Part shown: in pieces, positions 60,266 through 64,000 of the stretch | How the letters are laid out: each line of letters begins with the position of its first letter | Position numbering within the stretch: the stretch's first letter is position 1 | NCBI GenBank assembly: GCA_028289375.1 | Contig: JANQQK010000012.1 | Coordinates: forward strand, 1-64,000 | DNA from: Phycisphaerae bacterium | GTDB taxonomy: Bacteria > Planctomycetota > Phycisphaerae > UBA1845 | Reading direction: 5' to 3' | DNA length: 64,000 nt | Translations under genes and position numbers: made by a program | The notes under the pieces: model-generated | Told to the model about the DNA's origin: nothing | Database searches by the model: none | What the model saw: the letters and a program-made list of their open reading frames with translations, nothing else

Positions 60266-61084
60266 ATGCATTACGCCGAATTCCCACCTCACCCCTCTCT
60301 CGCCGGCATTGTTCGGTGCATCTGGGCACTTCATGTCCCCGCACAGGCAAAACACGAAGATCCGGTCGAAAACGTCGTGCCCGACGGATGCATGGAATGG
60401 GTCATCCACCTCGGCGATCCCGTCCGCGCCGCATCGACAGGCAGTGCATTCGCCATGCAGGACAGCACAGTTGTCGTTGGCCAGATCACCGGTCCCTTCC
60501 AACTCCAGCCAACCGGCGATCTGAACGTCATCGGCGTGCGCTTCGCTCCCGCAGCCTTCGCATCCCTGTTTCACGTGCCGGCCCGAATGCTCACCGACCA
60601 GCATGTGTCAACGGATGGGCTTGGTTCGCTGCCGACCGGCGAACTGATGGACCGCATCAGTCAAGCGCTCGACACCACGCAGCGCATCGGCATCATTCAA
60701 CAGTTCCTGATCGACCGACTCGCCGGCCGTCCGAGTCATCCACCCAGAGCACTCAGCCATGCCGTCGATCGGATCATCAGCACACAGGGCCAACTGCCCA
60801 TTGATCAACTCGCCCGAACCCTGCGCATCAGCCATCGCCACCTCGAAAGGCTGTTCCACGAGCATGTCGGTGTCACGCCCAAGATGCTCAGCCGCATCGT
60901 CCGCTTCCGATCGGTCTTCGATCGCGTTTCCGACGACCCCAAGTGGTCGTCGATTGCCCTCGATTGCGGCTATTTCGACCAGGCCCACCTAATCCGCGAT
61001 TTCAACCGTTTCGCCGGCCAATCTCCGCATGCCTACCTCCGAAGTCAATCGCCGCTGGACCGCTGCGTCAAAGGGATGGACTGA
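60266..61084 (+). CDS. AraC-family transcriptional regulator (DUF6597 N-terminal domain)
   Basis: 272 residues from ATG 60266 with GAGGA upstream; the tracked start at 60113 overlaps the RND gene. The N-terminal half has the DUF6597 plan ('HPSLAGIVRCIWALH', 'VPDGCMEWVIHLGDPV', 'GVRFAPAAFASLF'). The C-terminal third is an AraC DNA-binding domain: 'LARTLRISHRHLERLFHEHV' and 'SSIALDCGYFDQAHLIRDFN'. Divergent from the RND exporter gene, so it may regulate it. The inducer is unknown. Confidence 0.92.
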   Translation: MHYAEFPPHPSLAGIVRCIWALHVPAQAKHEDPVENVVPDGCMEWVIHLGDPVRAASTGSAFAMQDSTVVVGQITGPFQLQPTGDLNVIGVRFAPAAFASLFHVPARMLTDQHVSTDGLGSLPTGELMDRISQALDTTQRIGIIQQFLIDRLAGRPSHPPRALSHAVDRIISTQGQLPIDQLARTLRISHRHLERLFHEHVGVTPKMLSRIVRFRSVFDRVSDDPKWSSIALDCGYFDQAHLIRDFNRFAGQSPHAYLRSQSPLDRCVKGMD

Positions 61085-61181
61085 TCTGAGTTGCTGCTTC
61101 ATGTCGTTTTTTTCCAATTCACAGAGCCGCCACGCTGTTACGCTCGTCGACATTGGACAGTGGAAATCAAGGAGACCCGAC

Positions 61182-61667
61182 ATGCGCGCCACGTTATTCG
61201 CTTCCATCTTGCTAATCCCCGTCATCGCGATCACCGCTTTCGCCGATCCGGATACGTCCACGCCGCGTCAACAGCTCGAATCGCTCGATTGGCTCGCCGG
61301 ATGCTGGCGTGGACCACACGACGGTGGCATCTGGGAAGCCTGCTACACCACCGCCGAAGCAGGCATGGTGCTCAGCGCCAACAAAGAGATCAAGCATGGC
61401 CGCGTCGTCATGATCGAGTTCGAACGCTTCGACGTTGTCGACGACCAGGTCGTCGTCGTCCCATACCCGTTCGGTCGCCCCAGCGTGCCCTTCAAACTCG
61501 TCAAGCACGACAAGAAAAAACGACGAGCCGAATTCGCCAACCCTGAGCACGACTTTCCAAAACGCATCGTCTACCACCGCATGAGCAAGGATTCACTGCA
61601 CATTCTCGTCGAAGGCGAGCAGGGTGGTCGGGAAATCGTCATGGAATTGAAACTCAAGAGGGAGTAG
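61182..61667 (+). CDS. Exported DUF6265-type protein
   Basis: 161 residues from ATG 61182 with AAGGAG at ideal spacing; the tracked start overlaps the AraC gene. Signal peptide ends 'AITAFADPD'. The signature 'LDWLAGCWRG' followed by 'WEACYTTAEAGMVLS' and 'NPEHDFPKRIVY' is the DUF6265 beta-barrel family, lipocalin-like in shape. Small-molecule binding is plausible but unproven. Nearby AraC gene may co-vary with it. Confidence 0.82.
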   Translation: MRATLFASILLIPVIAITAFADPDTSTPRQQLESLDWLAGCWRGPHDGGIWEACYTTAEAGMVLSANKEIKHGRVVMIEFERFDVVDDQVVVVPYPFGRPSVPFKLVKHDKKKRRAEFANPEHDFPKRIVYHRMSKDSLHILVEGEQGGREIVMELKLKRE

Positions 61668-61755
61668 GAGCGCGGCTGGCAGACAAGTCTCCGCATGCGT
61701 AAACTGGCGATGTCAGATTCGTCCTCTGTCGCCTGTCACGCATCGGAGCCGTCGC

Positions 61756-62748
61756 GTGCCCACATGGACACCATGCAGCACCATCCATCTTGACGCAGAC
61801 TTACCCTTGAGTCGTCGGTACGCCGACATTCCGGATCATGTCATCGACGATGGGCGGCGACTACTTGCGTCCGTCCTGAGCATGACACCACGCGCGTTGA
61901 CGCCGTTCGCAGACCTGATCCGACTCAGAACCCGAGGCCGGTTTCACGCCGAAGCGCGCGCCATCGCTGCCCGTGCCGGCAAGAGCTGGCGTTCCGTCAT
62001 GCTTGCGAATATCGGATATGACCTCGCAATTTCATTCATCGGTTGCTCGACGATGGTCCTGCCGACGCCCGACGGGCCCATCCTCGCACGAAACATGGAC
62101 TGGTGGCCCGCAGACGTCTTGGCCCAAACCAGCTACGTCATCGAAACGTCGCGGAACGGAAACGCGGAACTCAGCATCGCCGGTTGGCCCGGGTCAATCG
62201 GCGTCGTCAGCGGACTCTCACATCGCGGCTTTGCCATTGTTATCAACGCCGTCGGATGTACCGAACGCACCGCATTCGGCGGCTATCCGGTTCTGCTCCA
62301 CGCCCGCCGAGTACTCGAAGATGCTGCAGATTTTGACGAGGCACTCGCCTTGCTTCGCGACCAGAAGCTCGTCACATCCTGTCTCTTCACCCTCGTCGGC
62401 ACGGAAAATCATCAACGTGTTGTCATCGAACGAACGCCGCGACAGGCAACCCTCAGAACCGCACCACGCGACGCGCCACTCATCGCCACCAATGACTACC
62501 GAACGTCCGACCGAATCCCCGCCGACATGACATGCATGCGATTCGACCGCCTCATGGAACTATTGCAGGAAATGAATACGTCGACGACGCCCACGGCTGA
62601 ACAGCTTCTTTACATGCTGACCGACCAGGACGTGATTCAGCTCATCACCGCCCAGCACGTCGTCATCCACCCGAGGTCACGACGCTTGGAATTCTACGTG
62701 CCAACGGACCTGTTGAACGGCTCACCATCAACCGGACCGATCGCCTGA
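61756..62748 (+). CDS. Ntn-hydrolase of the acid ceramidase / C45 type
   Basis: 330 residues from GTG 61756 (GGAG 8 bases upstream). The nucleophile motif is '[20 protein letters not shown]' with Cys97, then 'MDWW'. This is the Cys-nucleophile arrangement of acid ceramidase, NAAA and C45 acyltransferases, where the Cys becomes N-terminal after self-cleavage. Later conserved-looking '[15 protein letters not shown]' and 'IATNDY' fit the same fold. Probable amide-bond hydrolase; the substrate is unknown. Its stop overlaps the convergent lpxD stop region by 21 bases. Confidence 0.8.
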   Translation: MPTWTPCSTIHLDADLPLSRRYADIPDHVIDDGRRLLASVLSMTPRALTPFADLIRLRTRGRFHAEARAIAARAGKSWRSVMLANIGYDLAISFIGCSTMVLPTPDGPILARNMDWWPADVLAQTSYVIETSRNGNAELSIAGWPGSIGVVSGLSHRGFAIVINAVGCTERTAFGGYPVLLHARRVLEDAADFDEALALLRDQKLVTSCLFTLVGTENHQRVVIERTPRQATLRTAPRDAPLIATNDYRTSDRIPADMTCMRFDRLMELLQEMNTSTTPTAEQLLYMLTDQDVIQLITAQHVVIHPRSRRLEFYVPTDLLNGSPSTGPIA

Positions 62749-63780
62749 TCGCTCCAGCGCTTCGACGCGTTTGATCAGATTCCTGAGTCGCTCGATCCAC
62801 GTCGGCAACCGACGAACCGTCGCTTCCTGCTTCAGGTAGCGACTTCCCTCGACCGCCGGAATACCACGCACCTGCACGCCGTCGGCCACATGCGTCATAA
62901 CGGAACTCTTCGCCGCCACGAGACTTGCATCGCCGATCCGCACATGATCCGTCACGCCCGCCTGACCGCCGATCACCACGTGATGGCCCAAAGTGCTCGA
63001 ACCACCAATGCCGACCTGCCCCACGAGGATGCTGTCACAGCCAATCTCAACGTTGTGAGCAACTTGACAAAGATTGTCGATCTTCGTCCCGGCGCCGATT
63101 CGCGTCTCGCCGAGTCGCGCACGATCAATCGCCGTATTCGCCCCGATCTCAACATCATCCTCGATCACGACGACGCCGGTCTGCGGAATCTTGTGATGAC
63201 GTCCGTCCCGAAACAAATAGCCGAATCCGTCACCACCGATTGAGCTGTTCGGGTGAATCGTCACACGGTCGCCGATCGTCGCTCGCTCACGTACGACAAC
63301 ATTGGGCCACAACACGCAGTCATCCCCAATCGTACAATCCTCGCCGACAACGACACCGGCATGAATTTGCGTACGCCTGCCGACAGTCGTCCGCGCTCCG
63401 ATCACGGCACGCGGACCGATCGACGCTCCGTCCACGTTGGTCGTCGGATGCACGACCGCTGTCGCATCAACGCCCGCTTCGAGCGTGGCCGGCGGCGGCG
63501 CCAACCAGCGCTGGACGTCGCAGATCGCCATGTCCGGGTCAGCCACGCAGATGGTCGGCACATCAAAAGACGCATCACAATCGGCCGGCAAAACCAGAAC
63601 ACCAGCAGAGGACGATCGCGCCCGCTCGACAAACGCCTGCGACCCCGCCCAGGAGACGTCATCGGCGGTCGCTTTCTCCAGGATCGCAACCCGCCCGACC
63701 ACGCGCGAACCATCGCCGCTCAACTCTCCATCAAGCCGCACCGCCAACTCATCCGCCGTCATCCGTCGCTCATCTGCCAT
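62728..63780 (-). CDS. lpxD: UDP-3-O-acylglucosamine N-acyltransferase LpxD
   Basis: 350 residues. The N-terminal uridine-binding domain (1-100) is followed by a left-handed beta helix of hexapeptide repeats ('[20 protein letters not shown]'). '[11 protein letters not shown]' and the catalytic His of '[11 protein letters not shown]' are intact, then the C-terminal helices. It transfers a 3-hydroxyacyl chain from acyl carrier protein to the amino group of UDP-3-O-acyl-glucosamine in lipid A synthesis. Other Raetz-pathway genes are not in the window. Convergent with the Ntn-hydrolase gene. Confidence 0.95.
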   Translation of the reverse strand: MADERRMTADELAVRLDGELSGDGSRVVGRVAILEKATADDVSWAGSQAFVERARSSSAGVLVLPADCDASFDVPTICVADPDMAICDVQRWLAPPPATLEAGVDATAVVHPTTNVDGASIGPRAVIGARTTVGRRTQIHAGVVVGEDCTIGDDCVLWPNVVVRERATIGDRVTIHPNSSIGGDGFGYLFRDGRHHKIPQTGVVVIEDDVEIGANTAIDRARLGETRIGAGTKIDNLCQVAHNVEIGCDSILVGQVGIGGSSTLGHHVVIGGQAGVTDHVRIGDASLVAAKSSVMTHVADGVQVRGIPAVEGSRYLKQEATVRRLPTWIERLRNLIKRVEALERSGDRSG

Positions 63781-63889
63781 CGGAAGTGCCCTTCATCACG
63801 GTGCGCGCACCATCGCCGCAACCGGCCATAGCATCGCCGAACCATTTCGAAAGGCAACCGGAACGCAGTTCAGAGCACGAACGCCGGCA

Positions 63890-64000
63890 TCAGCATCCGT
63901 CGCTGGTCACCACGACTTTCTCGGAAAAGATAGATTCGCAGGCACCAATGACCTCAACCGAATACGTTCCCGGTTCGGTCACTTCAAAGAAGAACGATGT
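63890..64000 (-). CDS. C-terminal tail of an exported Ig-like protein, truncated by window edge
   Basis: Thirty-six codons to a TGA at 63890-63892, open to the right edge. Reads 'FFFEVTEPGTYSVEVIGACE' then strands and a final 'TSDGC', as in the last strands of a bacterial Ig-like domain. The rest of the gene lies beyond the window. Not in the track because no start codon is present. Confidence 0.55.
   Translation of the reverse strand, partial: TSFFFEVTEPGTYSVEVIGACESIFSEKVVVTSDGC

Overview
The window looks like chromosomal DNA of a Planctomycetota bacterium, probably Phycisphaerae-like. The evidence is a large exported proteome with PEP-CTERM and related C-terminal sorting signals, dockerin and thrombospondin type 3 repeats, DUF1559-like pseudopilins, a pilM-type cluster with very large inner-membrane partners, and an LpxD gene implying a lipid A outer membrane. 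This is inferred from protein content; no rRNA or other marker is present.

Layout. (1) 1-6224, minus strand: a type IV pilus/type II secretion cluster, read right to left: a PilM-PilN-like fusion, two single-span periplasmic partners, and the N-terminus of an exported TPR protein that may be the secretin. (2) 6571-7949: a metallo-hydrolase and a family 2 glycosyltransferase. (3) 8231-18588: two tiny exported proteins, a TPR/beta-barrel protein, a FecR-like protein, a 1.5-kilo-residue repeat lipoprotein and a calcium-repeat protein with a C-terminal anchor. (4) 19013-41668: an intact tRNA-Ser(UGA), then a 22.6-kb integrated island bounded by a perfect 68-bp direct repeat of the tRNA 3' portion. 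(5) 41691-56802: chromosomal surface proteins, including a DUF6259-like hydrolase, a cohesin-like PEP-CTERM protein beside a dockerin/TSP3 protein, and a 2124-residue M6-like metalloprotease. (6) 57390-64000: an RND exporter, an AraC regulator, a DUF6265 protein, an Ntn-hydrolase, lpxD and the tail of another exported protein.

The island is a mosaic. Its left third is the mobile module: tyrosine recombinase, XRE and excisionase-like regulators, an AAA+ replication-type ATPase and a ribbon-helix-helix protein. Next is a tightly packed three-gene cassette (a predicted PD-(D/E)XK nuclease carrying a winged helix, a Hanks-type protein kinase, and a 426-residue protein I cannot assign). It sits beside an XRE repressor with apparent operator repeats and is the best candidate here for an undescribed defence or stress system. 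The right half (29.2-41 kb) is an exported-protein module with two identical Fur-like palindromes, two pseudopilins, dockerin proteins, a duplicated surface-protein family and a DUF4198-Kelch-YHS fusion. It may be a metal-responsive surface system.

Two other patterns cross the window. At least three classes of C-terminal anchor occur (PEP-CTERM, IPTL-like, Cys-Gly tripartite). Short hairpins recur just upstream of the ribosome-binding sites of exported-protein genes, on the chromosome and in the island. Function calls rest on motif recognition by eye; no database search was run.
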